Shown piece after piece: positions 11,822 to 22,321 of a DNA stretch of 64,000 nt (positions are counted from its first letter, which is position 1; every line of letters begins with the position of its first letter). The stretch is from the NCBI GenBank assembly GCA_021399445.1, contig JAJTUQ010000005.1, positions 5,022,001 through 5,086,000 on the forward strand, in the 5' to 3' direction. A program made the position numbers and the translations under genes. The notes beneath the pieces were generated by a model. It made no database searches, was not told the origin of the DNA, and worked only from the letters and a program-made list of their open reading frames with translations. This stretch comes from Xylogone sp. PMI_703. Its lineage: Eukaryota; Ascomycota; Leotiomycetes.

Positions 11822-13330
11822 ATGAAAGATATACGTGAATTCGATGTTATCGTCGTTGGCGGTGGAAATGCTGCCTTGGTTGCAGCCCTAACTGCTCATG
11901 AGCAGGGCGTCAAGGTCGCCGTCCTTGAAGCTGCTGATAAGAAAGAAAGGGGGGGCAACAGTCGATTTGCTGGTGCCATTTTCCGGATTCCTCACAATGG
12001 ACTGGAAGATATTCGACCATTGTTATGCACGGAGGCTCTAGCTAAGACGAGCCGTGTTACAATGCGACCATATACGAGCGAAGAGTACACTGCTGATATG
12101 ATGAAAACGAGTAAAGGGCGGGCAGATCCTGTTTTGACTAAGGTACTAATGGATAAAAGCTACGAGACTGTCAAATGGATGAAAGAAAAGGGGGTGCATT
12201 GGCAATTGACGCTTAATAAATTCTTTGCTGAAGATAAGATTGACAAAAATATGCTGGATGTCCCCCCTTCAGTTGGTATGATGGCGGTGCATGAGGGTGT
12301 TGGTCTAATGAAGGATCTCTGGCGTGCAGTAGAAAATACCACAATCACCGTTTTCTACGAAACCCCAGCATGTGATCTTATCATGGAAGGAAACAAGGTG
12401 CTCGGCGTCAAAGCACGGCAAGCAAATGCCAATGTCAATTTTTATGGTCAGGTAATCTTGGGGTGCGGCGGCTTTGAAGCAAATCCACGATTACGGCGTC
12501 AGTTTCTAGGAGAGGGTTGGGATCTTGTGGTAGTTCGAGGAACGCGTTTTAATCAAGGAACAATGCTCGAGAAAGCCATTGCAGCAGGAGCTCAATCATG
12601 CGGTCACTGGGGTGGTGCCCACGCAACTCCTCAAGACCAAGATGCTCCCCGTGTTGGTGACCTGAAATGGACGGACAAGATGTCACGATATTCATATCCA
12701 TTTGGCATATCTGTCAATATCCATGGGAAACGGTTTATGGATGAGGGCGAAGAACACTTTAGCCTGACATATGCTAAAACAGGTGCAGCCGTTGGTCAGC
12801 AACCAGACGCCAAAGCCTATCAGATATTCGATCAGAAGCATTTAAATCTACTGGAACCCCGGTATTCAACTGGTACCCCTGTTGTTGCTGACACGCTCGA
12901 AGAACTGGCAAAGAAGCTCTGTATCAACGTTGCAAACTTTGTCCAAACCGTGAAGGAATACAACGAAGCATGTACTATGAAGTACCCCTTCGACCCAATG
13001 CACCTTGATGGAAACTCGACTGGAGATAAACTCACTATTCCCAAGTCCAATTGGGCTGATCCTATTGACCAAGGACCTTTTGTGGCCTACAAGGTCACTG
13101 TTGGTATTACTTTTACCTATGGTGGCCTCAAGACGGATGCTAGTTCTCAAGTCCTCGACAACGAGGGTCGTCCGATGCCTGGTCTGTGGGCATGTGGAGA
13201 GATGCAAGGAGGTCTTTTCTACCACAACTATCCTGGAGGCGCTGGCTTGACGAGAGGTGCCGTCTTTGGGCGTATTGCTGGCAAATTGGCTGCTTCGCGT
13301 GCACGAGCAACCCCGAGCGCACGATTATGA
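11822..13330 (+). CDS. FAD-dependent tricarballylate dehydrogenase-like flavoprotein (TcuA / fumarate-reductase family)
   Basis: A 502-residue single-exon flavoprotein. The N-terminal Rossmann motif is VIVVGGGNAALVAALTA (about 9-25), followed by VAVLEAADKKERGGNSRFAG. This GGNSR variant is characteristic of TcuA-like tricarballylate dehydrogenases in the fumarate reductase/succinate dehydrogenase flavoprotein superfamily. Later marks are GCGGFEANP (a second dinucleotide-domain strand), ISVNIHGKRFMDEGE, TFTYGGLKTD and the C-terminal FAD block GLWACGEMQGGLFYHNYPGGAGLTRGAVFGRIAG. Bacterial TcuA oxidises tricarballylate to cis-aconitate with an Fe-S partner, TcuB. No TcuB-like gene is seen here. 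The neighbouring tricarboxylate carrier, divergent regulator and downstream permease support a carboxylate role, but the substrate is inferred. 3-Ketosteroid dehydrogenases and soluble fumarate reductases are less likely relatives. Confidence 0.85.
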   Translation: MKDIREFDVIVVGGGNAALVAALTAHEQGVKVAVLEAADKKERGGNSRFAGAIFRIPHNGLEDIRPLLCTEALAKTSRVTMRPYTSEEYTADMMKTSKGRADPVLTKVLMDKSYETVKWMKEKGVHWQLTLNKFFAEDKIDKNMLDVPPSVGMMAVHEGVGLMKDLWRAVENTTITVFYETPACDLIMEGNKVLGVKARQANANVNFYGQVILGCGGFEANPRLRRQFLGEGWDLVVVRGTRFNQGTMLEKAIAAGAQSCGHWGGAHATPQDQDAPRVGDLKWTDKMSRYSYPFGISVNIHGKRFMDEGEEHFSLTYAKTGAAVGQQPDAKAYQIFDQKHLNLLEPRYSTGTPVVADTLEELAKKLCINVANFVQTVKEYNEACTMKYPFDPMHLDGNSTGDKLTIPKSNWADPIDQGPFVAYKVTVGITFTYGGLKTDASSQVLDNEGRPMPGLWACGEMQGGLFYHNYPGGAGLTRGAVFGRIAGKLAASRARATPSARL

Positions 13331-14019
13331 GGGGAGATTAAATTGTTTGAGAGATTAACTCTATTATCTATAGCTATAGTAACCTAGATATACCTATTTT
13401 TGTAGATTTCTTTCTTCGCATGCTATGTGCCTGGTTTAAATCAAATGTCAACGCCCTCATATCTTGTAGGATATAAGTTGGAAGATTGTCTTCTTATGCA
13501 TACACTCTGGATACTTTGATATCTTTGCAAGTACGATCTATAATTTCAAAGATGGCAAAGTAAAGTTGAAAATGTATTACCCCGCGCCCTTCAATACAAA
13601 TGTCTGAGGAGTTGCGTATGGCGATAGAGTACAAAGATAACGCTGTCTTGACGGAATATCACAGTCCGGTAGCACTCGAGGTGCTTTCTACCCGCAAAAA
13701 CCCAACGACGGAAGGTCGCATTCTGATACAGCGAGAGATTATTGCGTCGCAGTATGAAAACCAATATCAATGTGTCTCCACTCTTGTACAGTGTCTATTC
13801 CCCTCATCCTCTCCCGGATTGCGGTTCCCCGGACCCGTGCTCCAACTACCCCAGTGAGCCCAGGTGTTCGGATTACAGGTCCAGGATCACTGCGGCCTGG
13901 AATGAGACAGGTGCATATATTCCCACTCCCTGTCCTCGGTTGTAAGTCAGTGATATTCCCCTCTTTGGAAGCTCTCAAAGTCTAGTTTTCTACGGTGCTT
14001 CAGAAACAACACGACCATC
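13331..14019. other. Intergenic region upstream of MFS permease
   Basis: Short overlapping open frames at 13600-13985 show no family features and are judged spurious. CGG/CCG triplets occur near 13653 and 13818-13842 (including CGG-N4-CCG). They could be regulator sites for the permease. No other element was found. Confidence 0.4.
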
Positions 14020-15821
14020 ATGGCTGAAAATAAGATTGATCAAGCCCAGGCGGTTACTTTCGAGCATGTAAATCTGGTCGCTACAGCCAAGGACGGTGAC
14101 TTGGGCTTTGATCCACGGCTAGAGGCTGGAGGGTCTCATCACAAGAGCTCTGCGGAACGTCGGCTTGCTCTAAAGGCTGATTGCTTAATTCTGCCTTTGG
14201 CAGCAATGGTGTTTTTGATTGCTTATATGGTATGCATTATAGAAAATCGAATCTTACGTACATGATGCGCCAGTATTTATTTATGGGAATTTTAGGACCG
14301 AAGTAATATCGGAAATGCTCGAGTTGCTGGGATGCAAACCGATTTAAATATGACCGATAATCAATACTTCATCTGTTTAATGATGTTCTGTACGTTTCGT
14401 AATTCTCTCTCCTGTGCCTTCCAGAATGAGCTGACATTATCTAGTCGTCGGATATTGCGCACTCATGCTGCCCAGTAACCTACTCATCCGCATTCTCGGT
14501 CCCAATATCACCATTGCTACTGCCTGCCTCTCTTTCGGAACATTGGTGTGTTGTCTCGCCGCAGCACCTAACTGGCAAACTATTGCAGCTATCCGTGTCT
14601 TGATCGGCTTAACGGAAGCCCTGATTTCCGGTCTATGGATTTATAGTAGTGTCTGGTATAAGCGTGATGAGGCCGCTACTCGTGCCTGTATGTTATACTC
14701 ATAAAGATAGACCTAGTACTGATCTTTTCTGAATTAGCAATCTACTATTCTTTTGCAACAATGGCAGGTGGATTGACTGGCCTCATCGCATACGGCGTGC
14801 AGAAGAACCTTGACCACCACTCTGGATATGCTGCCTGGCAGTGGCTCTACATTATCGAGGGATCTATTGGGATATTTGTTGGTTTATGCGTTCTGCTTTT
14901 ACTTCCGCAATTCCCTGATCGTATCACTGGGAAGCATTGGCTTTTTACCAAGGAGGAGATTGAACTAGCTATTACTCGATCTGCTTGTTAGAAGACATAC
15001 CTCTATCCCTCAATTGGCCCTGTATGATGCTGACGATTGTCACTTAGCCTATAACACTCCGGGCTTCAAGATCAGCTGGAAGCAAATCGTGATTGCTATG
15101 CAAGACCCCAAGACTTGGCTCTTTTCTATCATGAACGGTGGCATTGGGCTTGCGGTGGGATCAATCGGCTCATTCTTGCCCACCTTCATAAAAGAGTTTG
15201 GTTATAGCCCACGTTAGCATTGCCTCAACCTTCTGTCTCGTGCTGGTATTGATACAATAGATAGTCCGCACTCAACTTTTCACCATAATTCCATACGCTT
15301 GCGCAACCGTAACCTTGGTCGTCTTAAACGTCTGGTCCGACCGCATCAACAAAAAGGGGCCGTTTCTAATGGGGACCCTAACCGCCGCCATCATCGGCTA
15401 CATCATTTTGATATCGGTCACCAACAACAAGGTTAAGATATTCGGCACATGCCTCATCGCCTGTGGAGCATACCCTTCCGTGACACTCTTCGTCGCGTGG
15501 ATGGGCAACAACAGTGGCGGCTATACTAAGCGCGCTACAGTCTGGGCTTTGGCGGAAATTTTCGCTCAGGCTTTTTCTATATTTGGCACCAAGATATATA
15601 CCACTCCTCCGAGGTTCATCAAGGGGCACTCAATCCTACTAGCGTTCTCGGCTCTCAGTTTAGCAACTGTATTTACGGTATACTTCATGATGAGGTCGTC
15701 GAATAAGAAGAAGGATAAGATTTTGGCGGAGTATGAAGCGAGAGGTGAGCCGCATCCGCACGTACAAATGTCGTTGGAGGAGGTATATGATGATCACATC
15801 TTGTTTAGATATATTCTTTGA
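14020..15821 (+). CDS. MFS permease, anion:cation symporter (allantoate/Dal5-like) family, six exons
   Basis: Exons can be joined through introns starting at 14230, about 14391, about 14688, about 14988 and about 15215. Each keeps a family motif in frame: LIAYM joins DRSNIGNARVAGMQ, MMF joins FVGYCALMLPSNLLI, RAC joins SIYYSFATMAGGLTGLI, ITRSA joins SYNTPGFKISW, and GYSP joins LRTQLFTIIPYAC. The result is about 500 residues with roughly 12 membrane segments. DRSNIGNAR follows TM1. The ACS signature TKRATVWALAEIFAQAFSIFGTKIYTTPPRFIKGH lies before the last two helices. The family imports anionic nutrients (allantoate, nicotinate, tartrate, other carboxylates) with protons at the plasma membrane. 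Its position next to the dehydrogenase suggests uptake of that enzyme's substrate, which is an inference. Confidence 0.87.
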
Positions 15822-16579
15822 ATGGAGCGGAGTTATGTTTATTCTACTTGAACAACACAATAATTAGTCATTATTCAGTAATAGCATAAATGATTTGCTA
15901 TTAGATAACTGTTAATATATTGTTGTGGTAGTTTAAGGATAACTTTGGTATGGGAAACACATACAAAATTTGTATGGTCATACTTGCGACCACGGACCAG
16001 GAGGAACGACTAGAAATGAAACCGAAGCGAGCCGACGATTAACCGGTCCCTTCGTAAAGAGTTGATGGTTATTGTAATAGGTTAAAATAGAGCGCGCCGA
16101 AGTATGCCCGGTCCTTGGGGAATGGCAGCGCGCAAGACTTCTAATCTTGAGGGGGGGAGTTCGAGTGTCCCAAAGAGTGCTCTTCTGTCTTTTTTTGCTT
16201 TTCTCCTTTGTCAACCCATAATGGTCTTTAAGTGAACTATAAAATTTTGGCATTTGGTTCTATCATATGTGTGTGTAACGTTATATTTAGGCGAGAAGTG
16301 TTTGCGGAGAGTGATTTGTAGGTGCACATTCCCGGCCTTGAGTTTGTTCACCCTCAACTTAGGTATGTGGCTGCTGCTCACCTCTGGACACTAAAACGGA
16401 ACTGGGCGGGTTTAATGTTAATGATTAGCTCAGAATATAATTTAGTTTTTCAACAAGCAGCCATTGCGCACAGTAGTGATTAGGTATCTTATCATTATGT
16501 CATATACTCTAGGTGTTCTAGTTCTAGCAGTTCTTAAAAAGAATGTTGCAATAGATGCCCAAGCCCGTTTATCTAGGAT
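15822..16579. other. Intergenic region between convergent MFS and VOC genes
   Basis: Apart from the tRNA-like fossil it holds no gene that I can support. The region is AT-rich at both flanks, as expected for two facing 3' ends. Confidence 0.4.
16111..16177 (+). pseudogene. tRNA-Arg(UCU)-like fossil
   Basis: The anticodon arm is perfect: stem CAAGA / TCTTG around loop CTTCTAA (16133-16149), giving anticodon TCT. A T-loop TTCGAGT follows with stem GGGAG / GTCCC, in which four of five pairs form and the conserved G53-C61 pair is lost. The D-arm AATGGCAGCGC keeps its 3' strand but has lost the 5' strand. The acceptor stem does not pair. A run of seven T (about 16190-16196) resembling a Pol III terminator follows. 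This looks like a decayed tRNA gene or a tRNA-derived fragment, not a working tRNA. Confidence 0.5.
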
Positions 16580-17298
16580 CTACCTCAATTCCTGCGGGAC
16601 GAGTTCTACCCAATAGCCATTCTATCAACACTGGTTAGCAATAAGTAATGACTACATTGTTCTGGTTCACTTACCGGATCCTCGACCACGGCAATTTGTC
16701 CATAAATTCTGTTGAAATTGTCGTGTAATTCTCCTCTTCCGATATTGAATGAATCAGACTCCCAATCACTTATCGGTATGGACGCCCTGGTGCTCACACC
16801 TAGAGCTTTGATTACTTTTACCCCATTGGCAGTCAATCGCTCGAGGGTAGCAGGAATGTCTGGGACAGTAAAACCGAGATGGCCGAAGCCTAAATGTGGT
16901 GGTCGGTTTCCGCTCTCAAGCTGGAATTCCTCTTTGCTCAGTTTTTCAGAGCCATGGAAGTGATTGAGTTCAATCAAGCCGAGAGTATGTGCCATTGTTT
17001 TATGGGGCCATACGTGCTCTGCGTACTTGGCGGGATCGTAGTGTTCCTCTGTCTGCGGGAAACCGAGGTAGTATACCGTCATGGGGCCGGCATTCATAGC
17101 AAAGACAGTGCGCATGCCCATAAGATCGATGTAGAAATGCAATGTCTCTTCAGGGTCTCTAATTCGAATCATAAGATGATTGAGGCGATTGCCAGCAGTG
17201 GCTGGCGTGACCACGGGATCCAGCCTGTGTCCACCTGGCAGATGCTCACCTACTGGGAGAGATGATAAGTTTGCGAAGGAATTGGGAACTTGAGCCAT
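16580..17298 (-). CDS. Glyoxalase I / VOC-fold protein (lactoylglutathione lyase-like)
   Basis: Two exons (17298-16675 and 16621-16580) give 221 residues. Splicing replaces a frame that would end in non-homologous residues with the expected C-terminus EDPNGYWVELVPQELR. The four metal-ligand positions of glyoxalase I are visible: H in RLNHLMIRIRD, E in LGLIELNHFHG, H in GFGHLGFTV and E in GYWVELVP. DPEETLHFYIDLMGMRTVF is the classic first VOC strand-helix. The known reaction is isomerisation of the methylglyoxal-glutathione hemithioacetal in the cytosol. The N-terminal 30 residues are longer than in the minimal enzyme. It faces the MFS permease tail-to-tail. It may be part of the carboxylate cluster or an ordinary detoxification gene. 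Confidence 0.88.
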
Positions 17299-18238
17299 TT
17301 CGTGATCGATTATGTCTTAAATATCTCAGAGTTTTCAATTAAAATCTTAATCCACCGGCGTTGCTTACTTAATTACAGAACGCAAGTAAGGGTATCTTGA
17401 AGTCTATGATATTGTAGGGCAAGATGATATTGTTAAATATTGCATTCAGGGGGCTCATATCCCAAGCTACAGAAAAGATCTATGTTACAACATTTTAGAT
17501 GAGATAGGGATGCTGGATGTTGTGGCCAGCTGAACCAAACAGTGTAACGCTGTGTAGCTCTGGAGATTAGCCAATCACGTCTTTAGGTCCCTAAATCAAT
17601 CAATAAATCCAGCCAGTCATCTACGAGCAACTTTCAAAACTTTGCCTAATAGATCCTACTCCGTAAATTCGGCCGCTCAGAGTGCAGAACTTTAACATGT
17701 AGCACTGACGCACCTGCACCTCAATGTAGAATTTTCAGATTTCAGCTACCATACTAAAATATTTTTTATTCCTGATTGGGCGATTGATGGCTTCTTATGG
17801 ACATCGTAGACCCCGTATTCCAGCTGGTACCCCCTGCAGACCGACACAGGTTACACAGAATTTCTGCAGAATATTTATCCATTGTTCTCCACAAGGCTTT
17901 CTGAGATACCCAACTCTTGGGCGAGATAGTTGGGGTTAATTGCTAGCCAGATTCGCGGAGTCGCCGTTAGCAGCCGTAACCCCAGGTGCGTCGCCGCTAC
18001 CGCCCCTTTCAACCCCCAAGTAACTTTACGTCCGCAGTTGTAGGTCAATTTTAACCGGAATGAAACTCTATTCAGTTAATATTCATTAATCTACAGTTAC
18101 TAATTGCTGTTTTGCCTCACCCCGATACGTATACATAAGGCAGTTATCCATAAGCTATCCAGTATTTCAGTAATGGTCGAAAGTAAAAAGCTGCTCAAAA
18201 TAAACAGCCAAATATTGAATGATTTACGAAATCGCCAA
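17299..18238. other. Intergenic region, no gene seen
   Basis: This 940-bp stretch lies between the VOC gene's 5' end and the carbonic anhydrase 3' end. Only short unsupported frames are present. No repeat or RNA was recognised. Confidence 0.45.
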
Positions 18239-18899
18239 TCACAACTTTGAATCCCTTTCTTGAAGCTCTACGGGAATTACTTCTCCCGATTTAATATCGT
18301 GTACAAATGCATAAGCATGGTCTCTCAACTCCTTTCTCACCAGTTCACAGTCCTTAAAAAACCTCAGATCATCTTGTGCTGCCTGCTGAACACCACTAGC
18401 AATATAATTAGTGACAGATCTTTCATTTATAAAAAGTTACGTACTCCGTCATCTCCAAAAACTCCATCTGTTCCACACGCTTATCTTCAGGCGCCCGCTC
18501 TCTCATCATCTTTCTCAGCCCATCCGTTGTGTAATGCGTCGCACCGCAATCAGTATGGTGCACCATAACAAATTCCCGAAATTTGAACATCCAATCTGCT
18601 GCCAGAATACCGGATAGTTGAGTTTCCACTCGGCCGCCGATACTACGAATCATGACCACTTCGCCTTGATTCAGATGGAAAAACTGTTCCGGTATGCAGC
18701 GCAGGTCAGAGCAGGTTAGAAGAAGGATTGGAGGTCCTGCCATCTCAGTAGTGGCAATTTCGCTATAATTGCGCATCGGTCTATGGGACTGGAGATTCTT
18801 CTTGTTCCGCTCGTAGAGATCCGCAACTGTGACTGGCTTGCGCTTGGCGCTGGTTGGGTTTAGCGGGAATATTTTGGACATTATGCAAGTTATAATCAA
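18239..18899 (-). CDS. Beta-class carbonic anhydrase-like protein
   Basis: Two exons (18899-18441 and 18385-18239) give 201 residues, or 195 from the second ATG at 18881, where MSKIFPLN begins. Both starts are possible. Zinc-binding motifs of the beta class are present: CSDLR (C-x-D-x-R) within ILLLTCSDLRCIPEQFF, and HHTDCG (H-x2-C) within FVMVHHTDCGATHYT. The C-terminus QAAQDDLRFFKDCELVRKELRDHAYAFVHDIKSGEV is also typical. Joining needs a 5' splice site GTAACT, somewhat weak, but it is the only one that keeps the frame. The protein would interconvert CO2 and bicarbonate. This is the short fungal subtype, which may also be enzymatically divergent. Confidence 0.85.
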
Positions 18900-19506
18900 G
18901 AGTGGTTCTCAATTCAATTCAATTCCGTTCTGCTGAAGCATTTCTATAGTAGTAGGACGTTGATTGTTTATTTAAATAACAATGGCCTATACAAATTTCA
19001 ACCGAGGCCGAAAGCCAGATTACTTATTTAAGCCTCGCTTTTTTTCCCCAGTCCGCGACATACCCTGATCACTTTACTTCCTCGAACTAAACAGGAAGAT
19101 GATTACATATTCGGTTAGAGGAAATCAAGGACTGCGACTTCTCGAAGTTGTCAGCACCTGTAAATCCATAGAGTTCCAGCTGCTACCCAGGTGCCGAAAG
19201 CTCAGTAACTTTGGTGGTCCATTGAGTTTTCTGGATAGTTATATTATATATAGGTCAAGACCTACTGGGCCGTAATATCAAGTACTCTCTTCCATATGCC
19301 GCGCTAGTACTTAACTATTTAATTATCTAATATCCAATCATCACTCGGCAGTTATGGGTAGAGTACGTGGCGCTAACTTGCGGTCAATCACCTTGTTTGT
19401 AGTTGTTGGTTTTTCAAGCGAAATGAGGAACACAAATATGAACTTGACTTTGCCCTCACAATATTCTCTACTTCCTGTCAATATCAAATACCATCCCAAC
19501 TTATAA
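18900..19506. other. Intergenic region, no gene seen
   Basis: It is a promoter region for the carbonic anhydrase on the left and the flank of a kinase-like pseudogene on the right. Nothing else was recognised. Confidence 0.4.
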
Positions 19507-20383
19507 TTGCCGATGCCTTATAAGCAAGTCACAAGCCCGGATTGTAACTATCGTCAATTCGATGAACCACTGCAATGTGACAAATTCATAGGTGAAGGAA
19601 CACGGGGTCTCACATATCAGGGAATATCTACAAGTGGGGCACAATACTTAGTCAAGCTTATAGGTCGAGCTCTTCCACTACGGAAACAATTTCCAAAGCC
19701 TATTATTGACTCCTAAGTACAAACCCTATCATGAAAATAGCAAAGCGATAGATGGAGAAAGGCTGAGGGGCAAGCGGTTTCTGCTATCAGATAGTGACCT
19801 GGATCTTTGGTTTTACAGGTACCATCGCGAAAGCCGTGCCTATGAATATATCGACCAGCACATTACAGGCCCAGCACGCTCATTTTCCCCAAAGTATTAT
19901 GGGACGGCCCAATTACCTCGCTCGGCTTGCTCCGGAGTTTGGCGCCGTCTTACAAACCAACAAACTGGTCATGTTGTTGTTCTTGAGTTGCTTAATGCCC
20001 CATGACCTTCATTACAAGAGGAGCTTCATCTGAATCAGGATTTATTGACGAGGGCTAGACAACTGCGGCCACAACTTGATGATGAATATCTTCATATTCT
20101 AATTCACATTTATGAAATAGTCAACTTACTTCACGAGAATAATATCATTCACCGTGATATACGCGCCGATAACTTTATTGATTATTCTATCACGAAAACT
20201 CCAGTCTAGTTTGACTTTTCTGAAGCATGGATTTTTACTTCCGAGCTCCCTTGCCTTGATCCATTCCACCGACACCCGAGAACGTTCGAAGAAACGAGAA
20301 CTGCAGAGCTAAACCGAATAGACAAGATAGTGCTTAGGTGCGTGCTGGATGCTGGTAAATACCAAATGCTAAATGTAGAATAG
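19507..20383 (+). pseudogene. Protein-kinase-like pseudogene
   Basis: The first segment carries a glycine-rich loop, DKFIGEGTRGLTYQG, and the candidate ATP-lysine strand YLVKL. A frame change or unrecognised intron near 19660-19715 leads to LWFYRYHRESRAYEYI. The frame then holds an in-frame TGA at about 20003-20005, continues through LLHENNIIHRDIRADNF (catalytic loop HRD...N), meets an in-frame TAG (about 20205-20207) and goes on with FDFSEAW in the DFG position. It resembles the fungal-expanded small kinase-like family with HRDIRxxN. Two nonsense codons inside the catalytic half and a short total length indicate a dead copy. Confidence 0.7.
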
Positions 20384-22321
20384 TGAAAGCAGTGGAGATG
20401 CTCAACATGAACTGCTGAGAGACAAATTTCCAAGTCTGAAAGATTGTAGTCGGTGTGGAGCGGCGATGGCAAGAATTAAGGAGAAGTAGATAGGGCAAGT
20501 ATAATGGGAATATAATGATATACCTATTTACTAGAGAATTACTAGTTATTGGAGGAATGAGTTACCTGGTTCGGTATTTTGTCCTCGTAGTTGATTGGTG
20601 GCGTTTTATCTCTTTTTTGGCGTCTTTTTACAAGGAGAAAATTGCGGTTAGGGCTTTTTGGTTCCTCGAATCCGCTCTTCTATTAACCCTCAGCATCAAC
20701 TACAGAGAATAGATGGCTTGGTTTGATCTTATAAGTAATAAGATTTACTGATGTCATTAGATTAGCTCTAAGCTTGGGTGTGGCATGACGTCATATCATT
20801 TAAAGTCGATTTCATAAGGCTGACTTAGAGGTGGTTAAACATGTAGGTGTGTTGAATGGGTGGGAGAGTATTCATTCAGGAACGGAATGCCCGGCAAGCA
20901 TAAGGCTCGCCATACGCCATGTCCGCTAGAGCGGGAAAATAAGCAAAATAACGCGAGGAGCCACAATGCTTCAAATCATAGAATATCCTATGCCAAGACC
21001 CTACCGAGGCTCCTATCGGCCCGTAGCTTTGTTGTTGGTTGATATGTCTGCTCTTCGCCCCGCATTGTGCCCCGCGTTGTCACGCAACAAGCATTAACAA
21101 GCTCTCTATGTAGAAACCAGAGCCACCGGTTACCATTCTGCCGCCTAGAGAAAAGTAGATTGTCGTTGTGAGCTTGTCAATAACCTAGTGATAAACTGCC
21201 AATTAGCCAACCTTCGCTAAGTGGATCGTCATATCAGAGCCTCCAAATTCAATTGTTAATGCAGAACCCGTATGGTTAGTAATCCTTTCCAGAGAATAGG
21301 TCTCATTACTACTTCAAGAAGAAATATTCTTGAGCAAAACCCTCTAGAGCACCGTTGAGGTACTACTATTGACAACCTATATCTGGCTTGAATATAGAAC
21401 AGGGGAAGCTGTAGCTGCGTACATCAGGTGCTGCCATTACTCAACTTTAATTCCCCTGGATAAATGAAATTGTTATCCTAGCTGTACACGTGTAAGATGT
21501 CATCAGTCCTCGCGTAGAATCATTTCTCCGAAAATGCGAAAATGGGATGAACCTTCCCGAGCTTCCATGACCTGCCGTTCCCGTCACCCTTCACAATGAG
21601 TGTTGCCAGCTACTTGTGGATCTAGTAAAATGTGAAGAGCTTCAAGCCATGAAGTTTTATGTGGAGTCCTAGCGTATTTCACTCAAGTTGGATAGCTCTA
21701 TGGCTGCTGTCTAGAATAAACGCGAGAGATTGCTTTGGCCCAGAGCTCCCCATACAAGCAAAATCTTGTGTAAGCTTATTTATGATACGTCAATTCTCTA
21801 CAGCCCTATTTAATTGAATGCCGTACTGTCATTATTAAGTCAAGCTTTCCGTTTATCGAGAAATAAAGGGGAAAATTTATTGCATAACCATTGAATTGTC
21901 GATCTAGCCATTTCTGAGCATATCGGTTATGTAGTTCGTATTGCAGGTGGTGCGGGGAAAGCTATAAATCCAGCGTTCTCACCACTTGATGAGCAATAAG
22001 CTTGCCATCTTAAGTCTGACCGGCATACAACCGTAATAGAACCGAGAAAATAGAGACTTTTCCCAGTTGTATCCTTGATCATTGCTGAAAAGATGCAAAT
22101 ATTTACCCGGCTACCAATACTCTCCCCTGAACGGGGACAACTAAGAGCTTAGCTCCGTCAAATCAAAGCAAAAAGTCTGGGGTAATCAAGCTCCCCGGAA
22201 TCACTGGAGTTAGCTATAAAACGGCGGGCCCCTGTTCTCTCCTTGAAGAATGCCTGTCTGAAATCACGGTCCTTCTCACATCTAACACAAACTTCCTGGC
22301 TCCGGCCATATAATTGTGACC
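20384..22321. other. Long intergenic region upstream of the GH3 gene
   Basis: About 1.9 kb without a supportable gene. The small frames here (up to about 65 codons) have no family features and no plausible splicing partners. The right end is the promoter of the GH3 enzyme. Confidence 0.45.
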
